The notes under the pieces were generated by a model. It searched no databases. It was given only the letters and a program-made list of their open reading frames with translations, and was not told where the DNA came from. DNA of 64,000 nt, taken from Davidsoniella eucalypti (lineage: Eukaryota > Ascomycota > Sordariomycetes > Microascales > Ceratocystidaceae). Made by a program: the position numbers and the translations under genes. Position 1 is the first letter of the stretch; each line of letters starts with the position of its first letter. The DNA lies in contig RMBW01000139.1 in the NCBI GenBank assembly GCA_004009845.1, positions 1 through 64,000 on the forward strand, read 5' to 3'. Below are positions 35,809 through 49,339 of the stretch, in pieces.

Positions 35809-36447
35809 CTATTCATCGGCAACACCATTATCTTTCCGCCAATTCTCCGTCCACGTGACCAACCTATCCACATTCTCCTCCATTTCCTCCGTTGTCTGAC
35901 TAGCCAACTCGATGACGATATTTCCATCGAAGCCCTCTCTAGCCTCGTTGATCAAGACGTCCATGAGTTCCGAATCCAGGTTTTCCTGGAGTTTTGATTC
36001 GGCGTAGTTCCGCGCCTTTAGGCGGTCGTACAGCGTGGCCGAGTCGACGCGGAGAACGACGACGAGGTCGATCCAGCTCTCGGGAAACAAGTCGCAGGCG
36101 TGCCAGTCGATGATGTAACCGCCCTGTTTGACGTCATCTTCGATTGCATCTAGGAGCTATATGTCGTTTTGAAAAGATCCCGTGTTAGTTTGATATAACA
36201 AGAACACACATCTTGGATACTGGGAGGGGGGGGGAATTGTCTGTATGAAGATGTAACTTGCCTTGTCTTCGTCAACGATCAAGCATGAACGCTCCTCGTC
36301 ATAGCCATCGTGACACTCCTTTGCTTTGACGACTTGGTTGACAGACAAGTGCTTCAGTCCAGTTCTCTCGGCCAACATCTCACAGTGACAGGTCTTGCCG
36401 ACACCCGGTGTGCCGGTGATGATGACGTTGGGCTGTCTTCTAGACAT
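35809..36447 (-). CDS. FAP7: Adenylate kinase 6 / Fap7 (hCINAP), 18S rRNA maturation NTPase
   Basis: Two exons, 36262-36447 and 35809-36156, give 177 residues. TGTPGVGKT is the Walker A loop, then LSVNQVVKAKECHDGYDEER, the family NMP-binding region, and YIIDWHACDLFPESWIDLVVVLR, the Walker B-like signature of Fap7. Family knowledge: Fap7 is a nuclear/cytosolic ATPase that binds uS11 (Rps14) and is needed for the final cleavage of 20S to 18S rRNA. The intron (36157-36261, 105 nt) starts with GC, not GT: the donor reads AAG|GCAAGT and the acceptor TATAG. This join gives DEDKLLDAIEDD, matching the family; no GT donor nearby gives an acceptable product. Confidence 0.92.
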
Positions 36448-37811
36448 TTTTGGTGTGACTATTGTATAAAATGAAGAAAAAAAAACCAACTATGTTTTAC
36501 GTTGCTGTGAACTGTATTACAAGTGGTAAGCAGCAAAAGTTTCTATGTCATAAGGGTTAGCTACTGAATATCATTCAATTGTAATATTATATTTCTTACT
36601 ATATTGTGATGAAATACTTTTAAAGATCAAGTGCAACACTTGGTTTTTAATATATATTATTTATGACTCCTTGATATTGCAATTACAGTAATATAAAACT
36701 TATATCAAAGATGCTCAAATGTACAAGACTCTGAAAATTTTTAGCGTTGTTGCTTTTTTTTTCCTGGAAGGAATTGACAAGTATGTACAAGGCAGGAACG
36801 CCGCTTCTAGAAATAAAGCTACATGGAAATCTGATTTTGAATTTGGAAAGGGGCACCAAAAAGTTTAGTCATCTAACAAAAAAATTGCAACTACATGTAA
36901 GATATTCCAAGACATAATGAAAATAAAATCATAGATAACTTGACTTCAAGTCTATAATCACAGGTTTCTACTTTGTTCTTTTTCGTTTTCTATATTCATT
37001 AAAATTGTATAAACATCTCCAAGTTTAAGGTCTACATATATAAAGACCCCAATGGCAGCTTCGTCTACCTCTATAAACACAAGAAAATATCGAACTAGCC
37101 ACTTCTACGTGAAATAAATATCTTTCCTTCCATCTTTTTTTCTCTAGTCTTTTCTTTTCACCCGTCACATTTCGTTTTTGTTTACAGGACACACAGCACG
37201 GTATAAAAAAACGTACGAAACCGATAATAAGGAAGAAAGAAAGAGAAAGAACATGACAGACATAAAAATAAGAAAAGGGATCAGAATAAGCAAAATCGAT
37301 CCAATAACACGCTTAAATCTAGCCCTCCTCCTCATAAAAAAACATGACTTCTTTCATGATACCATACGAGTCAGAAAACAAAACGAAAGGCAACAAAAAA
37401 CTAAAACAAAGACAAAAAGATAGAAAAAAGAGAGTATGGAGAAAGAAGATTGACAAGAAAAATAAGGAGGAGAGGAAGAAAAAGAAATAAAAAAGGGTGG
37501 GCGGGAACTAAAAGTAGTGAAAAGGTAGTAAGAAAACGTCAACACAGTAGCTGAAAAAAGAGTAAGAAGAAGAAGAAAAAAAACCCATGTAAATGCCAGC
37601 AAGTAAAAGAACAAGATAAAAACCAATAGACGCCAACCAGACAGAAAAGTACTAGCAGCAGCCAACCAGTCGGAATCTGTAAATCTGCAACAGTAACTAG
37701 ACAGACGCTGACTGCGGAGATAGTAGCTAGATACCCAAAAGGAAAGAAGATGACATTATAAAAGCAAAGCATCGGGCCGCCGAGCCAAATGATGGATCAC
37801 CGAGCGCGGTA
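36448..37811. other. Intergenic, no gene recognised
   Basis: AT-rich. It includes the FAP7 promoter with CATAAGGGTTAGCTA at 36549-36563, about 100 bp before the FAP7 start; the same 15-mer occurs at 57403-57417. From 37200 to 37650 the plus strand is strongly purine-rich (A/G runs) downstream of the myosin gene. Confidence 0.4.
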
Positions 37812-40800
37812 CTAGTTCTCGGCAAGAACAGCTTCGGCTTCTTCGGCCGCAATCGACGCGTTCTCGTCCTCGTAATCGCCCTCCTCGGCAAAGTCAAGCT
37901 TCTCCTGCTGGGCAATAGCCTGCGCGGAGACAATCTCGGCGAGCCGCTTGAGGCGAGGGGTTTGGAGCCCTAGACAGAAAAGGGGGGTTGGTTAGTACAA
38001 AGTCCTACGTATGTAACGGGTCGTGATAGTATTTACAAGAGGGAGTGTAGGTCTCGAGAGCAGTAATCACACGGGGCTCAGCAATCTCATATGGTCCGCT
38101 ATCCTCCATGTCGACCGCCTGCAGAAGCAGGACGTCGCTCTTTTCCGTGACCTTGGAGGCGACCGCCTTCATGATCTCGCCGTTGATGGGCTGCTCGTAG
38201 TCGGCGACTAGGTACTGGTTAAGCAGCTTCTGGATCTGGTTGGGAGACAGCCTGTAGAGCAATGGGGTTAGTATATAACTTTGTGTGCAAGGAAGAGTGA
38301 TATATATAGTACTTACATCCAGCAGATATCTTGGATAATCTCGATATCGTTCAGAGTAGCCTTCTTAAGCTGCAGAAGCTTAGTAGCTTGCTATGAGACT
38401 GTTAGTAACCAATTTACGTAGTGTGTTGCTGGGATTTAGCGGGTTGCGTACCATAAGATGCTCTAGCTGCAGAGTACCCTCGGGCATATCGTGGCTTTTG
38501 CACCATTCCTCGATACGAGTGATGTTGTAGTTGATCTGCAGTCCACGCTTCCAAGACAGGAAATTACGACGCATCAGAAGGTCGTTGAACGCTGTCACAC
38601 CGACAAGGCGCAGAAGCTCTGTGATAGTCTGCGTGATGATGCTGTCCTCTAGGTAGTAAGCCTTCATGGCGCGGAACACGCTGTTAAGCAGGCTCAGCAG
38701 GTTGTCCATGGTGTAGGCAGGAGTGCTATTGGCAAGGAGCTTGCCCAAGAAGCGGTTGCCCTCGCTGGTCACGAAACCGGGCAGCGACTGAGACTCGATG
38801 ATGGCGGGGATAATCATCTTGTGCATCTTCTTCTTCAGGACCTTCATCCAGGTGTGGTAAATGTTGAACTCGAGGGACTCCAGATCGTGCTTGACAATCT
38901 CAAGAAGACGGTCGTACTCGTAATTGTCGGACTTCTGAGCCTCGTACCAGTCCTCAGCCAGGAAGACGAACGAGAGCATTTCGTGCACGTTGGACAGCCA
39001 GAAGGCACCTGGGTTGATGGCCTCGTCTCCGTCGTACTTCATGACCTCAGCCTGGATCGACTGCATGACGTTGGCTAGGAAACGCTCTGACTCCTTGACG
39101 AAGCCGTTGTTCCACATCTCCGACGTAACTAGGTTGATGAGGTACGAGGGGAAGAGAACCTCTTTGTCTGAGGGAGGGGGGGTGCTGTTGGGCGAAGGCA
39201 TCTTCAGGTTGCGGATCAGACCAACTGTGACCTCGTCGTTCAGGCCATCCTCATCAGATAGCAGAGTCTCCAGCTCCATCTCGATGTTATCGACAACGGG
39301 CAGAGGGTTGCGGGCTGCCGAGACCGCCATGGAGACGGGGCGAGGGTTGTAGGCAGCACTGAAGCGGTCGCTCAGGCCCATCTCGGCACCAGCACTGCGG
39401 CGCTTAGGCTTCTTGGCAGACACCAGGTTGATGAGGCCATTGGTGGACGCCGCACTGGCGCCATTGGCATCGGCTGTGGAGTTGAAGGCGCCGACACGCT
39501 TGGCCTGCTCCAGCTGTTCTTGCAGCTCTGAGAGTTGGGCGCGCAGAGCCGAGTTCTCTGTGTCACGGCGAGAGCTTTCCTCCTTGGTGTTATCCAGCTG
39601 CGAGCTGGTGTTGCGCAGGTCTTCACGTAGTACACGCTCCTCTTCTTGGAGGCGCTTGATGTTGTTGGTAGACTCCTCGAAGCTGGTCTGTAGCTTGTGG
39701 AACTCCTCCTCCATGGCCTGGAGCCGGGCAACGGCGATACCGGCCTGGTTGGCCTCGGTCTGCAGCTCCTTTGTACGGGCCTCGAGGGTGTTGTGACGGT
39801 TCTTCCACGCTTTGATCTGGGCCTCGTAGTTTTCCACCTTCTCCATGAGCGTCTTGTTCTGGCCCTTGGCTGTGCCCAGAGACTGGGTCAGCTCGACGAC
39901 CTTGTTTTCTAGCTTATAAGAGATCTGTTTCAGATCACGTGCCTCCTCACGTATCACCTTGTACTCACGACGAGTCGTCAGACCACGCCACAGACTTTGG
40001 ATAATGACAACCTTCCGTCTGTACTGGCGCCATGTCCGCATGCCCCGTCTTGACCGCCACACGCGTTGGATAATGAGAGCGGCGTTGCCGACGCGGGTCT
40101 CCATGATCTCACGACGCCGCAGGTAACCCTTAATGGCAGCCTGAGCCTTGATGACATTGTTGCGGATCTCCTGGAACTTGATACGCTGCTTGTAGCCTCT
40201 CCACACTCTTTGGATGGTGGTAGCGGCCTTGATGGTTCTGAGCTCCTGAGCTTGCTTACGAGCCATGTGTCCACGAGTCACGCTCTGCAGCTTGATGATC
40301 GAATCACGCAGCCGCAGGTATCTCTGGCGGTAGTACTTGGCACGCAGGTTCTTCTGGATCAAGATGGCGCACTGGTTCAGGCGGCTGGTTCTGAGGTTTT
40401 CCAGGAACGCCAACATACCGGCACGGAAGAAGATCTTGGTTAAACCCATCTGGTACTTGTCCAGGCCTTTTCCGGTGCTAGTACCCAGAGCTTTGGTCAA
40501 GATAGCGTTAGCCATGTCGCGAATCTCAGATGTCCATTCGCCAGACTGGACAAGCATGTAGTAACGAAGAGCAAACTCCTCGTACGTCCATCTAGTGGGG
40601 TAACCAGCGCATGAGATACGGACAGTCTCCAACACACCACAGGCACGAAGCTGACTCAGAACCATGGGACCTTCGAACTTCCAGGCCTCCTTGGCCTCGT
40701 TGGGCTTGATGCAACGGATGTAGTGCACATCTGTGTGGTTGATGGTGTTCATCAGCTCGATCAGAGACGAGCGGAAGATGCCACCCAGGGTAGGCTTGCG

Positions 40801-42961
40801 ATTAACAGCCACACCAATCTTACGGCCCGCAATAGCCTTGACGGCGTTGGAAGAGGCAGACACAACATCCTTTTCACGCACAGCCAGCGCGGCGTCCAGG
40901 ACGGAGCGGAGGAACTTGTTAGTGGTAGCCTTGAGGACAGCCATGTGCTCATCGGGAACGGTATCACGGTTCTTCTCGAGGAAGCCCTCAGACTCGTAGG
41001 TAACATCGACGGCATAGTGGCAAACAGTGAACGAAGACTTTCCGAAACGCGGCTTCTTGTAGAACTTGTGCTTGCCGTCGTAGTTCTGGTGAAGCTTGTT
41101 GACGAAACCATCGTCGGCACCCATGGGCAGACGAGACTCTTCATCAAGCAGAGACAGGATACCAAGCTTGCCCTCGATGAGATCGATACAGGGCTGATTG
41201 TCGGAGAAGTCGATGAAGGTCCAGTCGATCTGCTCCTTCAAGTATTCGTCTTGCTCCAGCTTGAAGACGTGCTGGTTGAACTCTTGCTGCAGCTTTTCGT
41301 TGGCGTAGTTGATACAGAATTGTTCGAACGAGTTCTTGGCAAAGTGCTCGAAACCGTAGATATCCAGGACACCAATGAACGAGTTGACCCGTCCCAGGAC
41401 CTCTTCGGTAGCCAAAGACCGGTTGATGATTTCGACTAGCCAGTCGAACAAGCTGGAGTAGATGTACTTGGCGACTGAATCTCTGACGACAATGGCCTGT
41501 GCCTGGGTCAGATTAGAGACAATCTTCTCACCACGGGTAACCAGCTGCTTCTTGACGATCCAGCGGGAGAACTCGGTGGCGTTAACTCCGAGAATAGAGC
41601 AGGCCGTGACCACTGAAGGCTCGTCGGCAGGTAGCACACTGTCATTACGTGAGGCAGTGATCTTGATGTTACCTAGATGTAGCAGACCAGCCAGCAGCTT
41701 GAAGATCTCTTCTTGCTGGGCACTGTCGATACCAATGGTCTTAAGCGAGTCCTTGGTGGCCTTGAACTCGGCAATATCGTCGACACCGTCAATGGTCGGG
41801 CAGTTTCCTTGGTTGAGGTAGTCGAACTGCTCGATGGGAAGCAGGCTGAGTTCTTGGCGCTGCTTATCGGTGGCACCAAAGACCAGCTGGTAGAAGATGT
41901 GATAATTACGTTCCATCAGTGGTTGGAAGACCAGACGAGAACGCTCCAGAAGATATGTGCGGATCTTGGCACCGATGATGTCGGTCTGCTTGTCAAACAT
42001 GATCTCGATGTACTTTCCGAAACGCGAAGAATTATCGTTTCTGGTGGTCTTGGCGTTACCGAACGCTTCCATGATAGGGTTGGTAGCAAGAATCTGCTCC
42101 TCGGTCTCACTCATGTCCGCATTGGCCCTCTTCAGGCGACTCGGGCTGTCCGAGGTTTCTCTGGTGGCAAAGTAACGCATGATGTACTTGGCACTGACTG
42201 TCTTTCCGGCACCGGATTCACCAGATACGACGACAGTCTGGTTCTTGCCGCTTCGCAACATGTCCATGAAGGCTTCTTCGGCAATGGCAAACAGATGGGG
42301 AGCCTGGGTGGCACGCTGCTTGCCAGCATATACTTGTACCATCCCAGGGACATATAGAGAGTCGACGCGGGCAAAGGGATTCGTGGCAATGAGCACAATA
42401 CCGGAGTATGTGTAGATTTCCTTTTGGAGGTATCGGAGTCGAATTGCTTGGAGCACTATATTGGGAGAGAAGATGGTGGTCAGCTGGCTGTATCTTTGGC
42501 ACTAGGGGAATAAGAAAAGATATTAGGCGGTTTCTCGTACCAGCTGGTTCGTTAAGATGTGACAAGTTGGTCAAATCGTCACTGGCTTCGAGCATAGTAG
42601 GGTTCATAAGTGGTGGCAATGACTCGTGGCCATCGCTCTGGAGGGCTTGCATGCTGACAACAACATTTTTGGTCTGTAGAGCAGTGGTTGGATGGTTCGT
42701 TAGCTAGTGTCAACAAGTTGTTTGGTGGGTGGTTTTGGTGTTGTTTTCCCCCTCTCCTTATGCTGTGGTCATGAGGGTAGTAGTGACAATATTGCTAGTC
42801 TACAGCTAATAAATAGCTAAACTCACCTCGCCATTCTCAAGCTGGAACGTGAGCTTCATGTTTGTGCCCTCCTGGGTCTTGGAGATCAGCTCCGAAGCCA
42901 CCCAGCCCTCGGTGGCATCAGGCTGCCAGGCCCGAGTACCGACTTCGTAGTTCTGGGCCAT
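37812..42961 (-). CDS. MYO2: Class V myosin heavy chain (Myo2 type)
   Basis: Six exons on the minus strand: 42827-42961, 42541-42673, 38452-42455 (4.0 kb), 38317-38390, 38037-38251 and 37812-37969, giving 1572 residues. The order is: N-terminal SH3-like part (MAQNYEVGTRAWQPDATEGW), motor with GESGAGKT (P-loop, about residue 168), NDNSSRFGKYIEI (switch I), DIYGFEHF (switch II) and HYIRCIKPNEAKE. About six IQ motifs follow at roughly residues 787-920 (for example IQRVWRGYKQR), then a coiled coil to about 1040. The globular cargo-binding tail (DIL domain) runs from about 1190, with MEDSGPYEIAEPR near its end. It carries secretory vesicles and organelles along actin cables to growth sites. The tail end is acidic (DFAEEGDYEDEN). 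Confidence 0.96.
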
Positions 42962-45900
42962 GGTGATGGTGTGGTGATGAGCTGCTGATACTATCGAGTC
43001 CGAAGCTCAACAGACAGGCCGCAGCGCAAATAAGGACAGCACAGCTATCTATTAGTAAGGTGGACAAGTCGTGGATCAAAAGATGGCGCCGTGCAAGAAG
43101 GAAAGGAAAGAAAAGAAAGAAGAAACGGGGAGAAAAGAGAGAAGAACGAAAGGACAATATAGGAGGGGGTCTCGCTTTTTTTTTCTTTCTTCGACGACCG
43201 TTCTGGAATATCCAGAGCTGGAATGGATGGAAGTGAAGGACGAGAAACAGAAGAGGCAGAGAAGAAAAATCCAAGAGAAGGGCCAGCGCAACAAGGGATC
43301 CAACTGGACTGGGGGTTAGTTATCCTATTCTCCTTACTAGCCCACCAAGTCTCTCATTCTTCTACTGCAAAAGAAGAGCAAGGGACCACCGCAGAACAAT
43401 TGGGTTGTTTGTCTGTGTACAGTTAGGTGGTCAATTAGAAGACGTAGTGCTATCTTGGCCGGCAAGTCAGAGCTTCGGATGGCCAGCCAGGGGGGTCGGA
43501 TTGGAGGATCCAGCTGCTATAGTCCCCAGTATAGTGATGATGGTGGTATTTAGCATGGAAATAGAGCGCACAACGCCTAGAGAAATGGGCTAACGACAGC
43601 ACAATGGATGGCCAAAGCAAAGACTATCACTTTTAGATATCGATTAGATACACGTATTGAAGAAAGGCTGACGTTCAGCGAGGCTGCCAAAAAGGCAGCA
43701 ATCGATAATTGTAGTCATCATGTCAAACCATAGCAACTACCTACCTACAGGACAAACAACCTGTATAGTCAAGTGCCATGGTGACAGCAGCCCTAGGTGC
43801 AGTTACAGTGGCTTCCACGCTGTCGTTCAGCGGCCCAACCAGGCTGGGTCACAGGCCTGAAGAGCGCTGGCAGGGCTGTGATGGCGGCACATGACAGCTA
43901 AATTATAGCGGCACCTGTACCCACCAAAGCCCCGCACTGCCGTTAGTACCAAAAATACCAAGAATATCATACAAGTACTTATGTAGAAACTACAGAAATC
44001 ATACAAAATTATAGCTAGCAATTGCCCCAGGTAACCGCTCCCTTTCCTCGCAGCTTCCCTCGCCCACCCCTAAACTAGAAAAGAGCTCGGGCCCACTTGA
44101 CCCCGCCTGATTGGCCAGGATCGGCCGTGACCGCTTCCCCATCACCAGAAACTGAGAATGGAAAGAACAGAGCCTGATAGTAGCAAGAACCTAATAGTAG
44201 AGACGAATAGTACAAGACCCGACTTCTATGTATATGATCAATGTCTTTACTTCAGTGTATATCCAGGACTACCGTATTGTACAACGATCCAATGGCTCTC
44301 TATACAGATGTATCTGTATCTGTACGAGTAGTTGACGAGCCTAGCGGCGTAGAAATTGGGGTCCTGTGGCTACTGCAATAAAACAAGAAAAAATAGGGGG
44401 ATCACAGTAACAACACTGTTGTTGACAAGCTAAGAACAACAAAAGATACAGAATAACAATACTAATGATATCCTGATGATACAACATTCAAACCACAGTG
44501 GCGCCACTCTGTCCATCCCAGCCTGCCCAATCAAGCAAATTCGAGAAGCTTCATTTTCCAAGCTCTCTGCTCTGTCTATCAAGGCATCACATTATCATCC
44601 CCCTTCATCGTCTGTTAGCACCCAAACAATGACCGAAACTTCAACCAACTAGGCCGGAAGAGCACAGACACTTTCTCTACACGTTCACACGTTCTCTTAC
44701 AGATCTAGCGAGCCCACAGACCCTAAGTATAATGTCACCGGACATAATGCAACGGCATTGAGTACAAACAACACCAACACCAACACCAACACCAACATCA
44801 ACAACTAACCATACAAATGTACATCACCATACCTGTACTGTAGTTGTACTATATGTGCATATATCACCTTACTACCTTTCTACCTGCTAAACGACATATC
44901 CACCCGTCCGCGCGCGTTCTGCTCTGTTCTTCTCAGCCTTGGCCAGCCCGCTATCGTAGCAGTCTCTTTGTCTCTTTGGTCTCCCATTGTTACCGCGGCT
45001 ACACCTACTTATTCACTACTCCTGTTTACATGAATCATACTGATACCGTCAAATACTTATTCCCATTCTGTGTACTTGTATGTGTTGTCTTTTTGCTGCC
45101 TCGCCTCTTTGCCCACATGCATACGGTCCTGTCATTCACTCTACTATACGGGCTGATACTGAGGATGGACACGGCTGTACAGGCTTGCTGTCAAATCATT
45201 CCCCTTTTCCCTGCTTCTTGTGTTGTACTGTATCGCCGTTGCCCCCCGATATCATGGCTCTGCGTGCCAAAACCTTTCACGAGGGTGCCGACATCTATAA
45301 ACAGATCCGATCTGCAAGCTACACAGAGGTACAATAATGTATCTAACTAAAACTGCAGATAGTTGTCTGTAATTTGCACAGATATTGCTTGCTACTTTTT
45401 TTTTCTCAGGGCCTGTCACTGACCATCCCTCCCCCCTGGCTCTTCATTGTTTACTACACATGTAAATCGTCGAATTTAAAATAAGAAAAGTGAACGAGAA
45501 GCCAACATGTGGAAACTGACCCTAGAATCTGACAGGCATCATCGACCTGTCTTGCCGTCATCGTGTACCTTAAAGCCCCTCCCTAGTCCAGCTACATGTA
45601 TTCCAACAATTGTCGAGTCCTTACTTGTACATACATACAAATACATATGTACATGAGCTATGTGTTATACATACAATACTATGTTATAGCGATGGTTCAA
45701 CTAATAACACACTCGGTTTCAAACAAACGGGACAAAAGTGATGTCGGCCAGGTTCCCTGACCTCCCTTAAGTAGCTACGCTGTGATAGCGCAAGCATAAA
45801 ATCAGAGACACAAGAAAAAAGAGACATCGTCAGCCCAGGTCGGACATGACAGAGGGGTTGAACAAGGCCCCAAAGACATGCAAGGGAAAAAGGAGCCGGA

Positions 45901-47591
45901 GGTTCTCTAGGGGAAGAAAGCAAAGCCAGAGCTTACAACTATGCTGATATATAGCTGTACATATCATCTATTGACATATCACATATATACTAATCAAGCT
46001 TACCTATTACGGTTCGTCCATACAGATACAGCTACACCTTTACCAATAAATCAGAGTAGTACATGTGCAGTTCCTTCCACTACACAGTTCACTGCCAGAT
46101 GTCAATATATCATTGTATGTAGTCATAGACAGCTGTTGAATATACAGAATGTAACTAGGTCAATCATCAGTATTTACTTAGCTTAGCACAGCCTCATTTC
46201 ACTAGGCAGCAACCAATGTGTAGTGCTGATGTACAAAGTCCCAAAAAAAAAAAAAAAAAAGACATAAAGACATAAAGACGTTGCCGCCCTAACAGTTAGT
46301 TAGTTAATCTACTTTTTTTTTCTTTCTTTTCTACTCGCTAAATATCTGGTAAACATCTTAGTTGTATCTCGGATATCTTGTTTAGCTTGGATTCCATCGT
46401 CTTTTTCTAGCGAGCCGCAATACCAAAATATATATATATATATCTTTTTTTTATCTAGCCCAGGGTACACATAATAAATTTATCAAAAAGAATTATATCC
46501 TTTCTCTTTGCCGGACCACCCCCTTTCCCGCCTCGAGAACGAACACGTTTCTGAGTTTTGCTTTTTGCAAGTAAGCGATTTTTTGGCTATACGTGGTAGA
46601 GATCACGGCCGGTAGGTAAGGTTTATTAGCATAATTATTTTTTTATATCTATTTTCTTCCAATATGCATATCTGTACCATGAAAGCTCAGGGTCTACCAC
46701 GGCTTACAAGATATCCCTGTGGATTAAATGTTCGGCACAGCACAGGAATATGAAACTTTTGTCTGATATTCGTACGTGTAGCAAGAATTATGCTGCAAGT
46801 TTGATGTTGTAAAGTTTCTTGTACACAACGATAGTACTAGAAGCAACTTCGACACTCCCTTATTAGCTGAGGGTGTCATGTCAAGGCTATCTCATGTCTA
46901 TAGCTATACAACAAAGTTTGAAATGAATACAAGATCGCCGATTCTGTCTGTCATCGCTCTGCTATAGAAACAATATTGGGCGATCTTAATAGGGCCATAT
47001 GATCTGAACATAAAAATCCTTCTTCTGAAGGCAAAAAGCAATACAGGAGCCGTAAGCAATAAAAAGTACGAATAAGCATTGAAGTTCTTTGGCCGTGTAT
47101 CAAACTTCCCCTGTCTGAGATGTTGACGAGCTTTCCGCTACTATGACGGGGTTATGTAGGGAACAGAACGAATTTTATTCTTCAAACAATATAACTTTGT
47201 GGTAACTAGATGGCAAATGTATAATTATAGTACAAGTATAGAGTCACGACTATAAAAAGTTCCTACATTCTAGTGTTGAAGGAAATAGAATGTAGAGTGT
47301 TTGGTGAGTTGAAAGCTGAGAAGGGATATGCAAACAGATGATTATCCATAAGAAAGATAAGGTAAAGAATAAGGAGTGTAGTCAATAGAAAAAAAATAAA
47401 CGCCATTATGTTGAATTTTATGTGTTTCTGTGCAACCCATCTTGTGAGATTGTGCCGCTCCGGTAGTAAGGTTATCGAAAGAGTAGGGTTATGTAACCCA
47501 CACTAGGGTTAAGCAGATAAAGTTTTTGGTATCGTCAAACATGTGTAAAAAAGAAAGGGCATCATAGTACTTTTTTGGTTCGCTTTTTTGT
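42962..47591. other. Intergenic stretch of about 4.6 kb, no gene recognised
   Basis: This is the promoter side of the myosin gene and the 3' side of phosphoglycerate dehydrogenase. The longest frame (168 codons, 44844-45350) is Cys- and hydrophobic-rich and has no domain; it overlaps another open frame in a second phase. Purine-rich sequence at 43080-43300 lies in the probable myosin leader. An A18-type run sits near 46242-46260. No RNA gene recognised. Confidence 0.45.
44769..44804 (+). repeat. CAACAC hexanucleotide repeat, six units
   Basis: Four perfect CAACAC units (44769-44792) and two variant units (CAACAT, CAACAA) up to 44804. No coding frame supported. Confidence 0.9.
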
Positions 47592-49339
47592 TTAGTACAA
47601 GATTCTAGTAAGAATGCGGGCTGTTCAGTTTTGTTAGTATCAATGGCTGATTAGAGGGTTGAAAGAAGAAGCTTACAAGATAGAGAGTCGAGGTTGGTCA
47701 ACAGTTCCTTCAGATCAGACTGCTTGACATCGCTAACATCAGCCATCAGGTAGGCGATATTGTCCTTGGAATCAGAGATCTGCTTGTCGACATTGTGTTC
47801 GCCCAGAATCTCGTTGACTATTTGAGAAAGAAGAGAGATATGTTAGTACTGTACTGTGTTCCCATACTGATACTGATTATCACGGTGGTATCTCTAGACT
47901 TACCTTTACGTAGGACACCAGGGACGTTGCGGTGGATGTAGATGATTCTGGCGTGGTTAGACTCGTCGCGGGTCAGCGAACGCAGGTTGACCTCGGGCAG
48001 GTTGACGGAGCCGATGGTGATACCCTGGTTGATGTAGCGAATCAGAGCCTCGCCGACTATAATATAGGAAAAAAAAGACAACATGTTAGCATAAGCTTGT
48101 CACACGGAACACAGCATCTGACAGAAGAACACCACAAGCAACGTCGCAAAACTAACCTTCGACACCGATAGCACGCTGGGCCTCCTCGGTAGAGCCACCA
48201 ATGTGGGGAGTCAGGATGATGTTGCTCAGGCTGCGGATATCATCACCCCATTGGTTGAGCTGGGCGTTGAAGTAGTCGCCGTTGGCAGCGGGTTCGTGGG
48301 GGTACACATCCAGAGCAGCACCGGCAATGTGGCCAGTGCGCATGGCAGAGACCAGAGCAGGAATATCGACGACGGTGCCGCGGCTGGCGTTGATCAGGTA
48401 CGAGCCCGACTTCATCATGGCTAGCTGAGGACCGGAGACCATGTTCTTGGTCTCGGGAAGGGCGGGGACGTGCAGCGAGACGAAGTCGGCCTCGGCCAGC
48501 AAGTCGTCCAGAGTGGCAACCTGGCGGGAGGTGCCCATGGCCATCAGAGAGATGACGTCGTAGTAGATGACAGTCATGCCCATAGCCTCAGCCAGGACGG
48601 ACAGCTGAGAGCCGATGTGACCGTAGCCGACGATACCCAGAGTCTTGCCACGGATCTCCCAGCACTTGTGGGAGACCTTGTTCCAGGTGCCGCGGTGCAT
48701 CTCGAGCGAGCGGTCGCCCAGCTGGCGGGCCAGCGAGATGATCTCACCGATGACCAGCTCGGCAACGGAGCGCGAGTTGGCAAAGGGCGAGTTGAAGACG
48801 GCAATACCGCGCTTGGCGGCATATTCGAGGTCGACCTGGTTGGTGCCGATGCAGAAGCAGCCGACAACCATCAGGTTCTTGGCCTCGGCCAGGACCTTCT
48901 CGGTCAGCTTGGTCTTGGAGCGGATGCCAATGACGTGGACGTCACTATGAGCGCGACCGTTAGTGCGTTGTCGTTTGTGCGTGTCGATCTGCCTGTCTGT
49001 AGAGTAGGACAAAGCTATTGCGCTGCAAAGGAGGACTCGATATACCACTTACCGGATCTTCTCGATCAGCTGATCCTCGGGAAGCGAAGTCTTCAGCCAC
49101 TCAACCTGGTAGCCCTGCTTGGTCAGCATTTCATGGCCGGACGCGTTGACGCTCTCGAGCAGAAGAATCTTGACATCCTCGGTGTTGAAGGGCTTGAGAG
49201 GCTTAGCAGCAGCTAGAGCAGCGGCAGCGGCAGAGAAACCGGCGCCGGGCGAGGAGAAGGTGTTATTAGGCGAGCTGGACAGGCTGGCCGAAACGGCGCG
49301 CGAAGGCAGCGAACCGACGATATCCCGTGCTTGGGCCAT
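47592..49339 (-). CDS. SER3: D-3-phosphoglycerate dehydrogenase
   Basis: Five exons on the minus strand: 49053-49339, 48157-48944, 47904-48056, 47677-47817 and 47592-47620 (29 nt), giving 465 residues. The enzyme oxidises 3-phosphoglycerate to phosphohydroxypyruvate with NAD, the first step of serine synthesis. Domains: substrate part from KILLLESVNASG; Rossmann fold with VGYGHIGSQLS; catalytic Arg in INASRGTVVD, Glu in DVYPHEP and His in PHIGGSTEEAQ; C-terminal ACT domain from HARIIYIHRNVPG, the likely serine-feedback site. The first 45 residues are a Ser/Ala-rich fungal extension. The last exon, only 29 nt, completes LSSRILTRILY; reading on without that splice gives a different, unlikely end. 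Ser3/Ser33 cannot be told apart here. Confidence 0.95.

Noticed and set aside
40723..41439. 238-codon plus-strand frame opposite the myosin gene (also 41713-42357)
   Set aside because: Antisense shadow of the myosin motor frame produced by codon bias; no independent signals.
44844..45350. 168-codon frame with hydrophobic stretches in the myosin upstream region
   Set aside because: No recognisable family, irregular hydrophobic runs, rich in Cys and Tyr as expected from translated T/C-rich non-coding DNA.
48470..49216. 248-codon plus-strand frame opposite phosphoglycerate dehydrogenase
   Set aside because: Mirror frame of a strongly biased coding sequence; the minus strand has all the dehydrogenase motifs.
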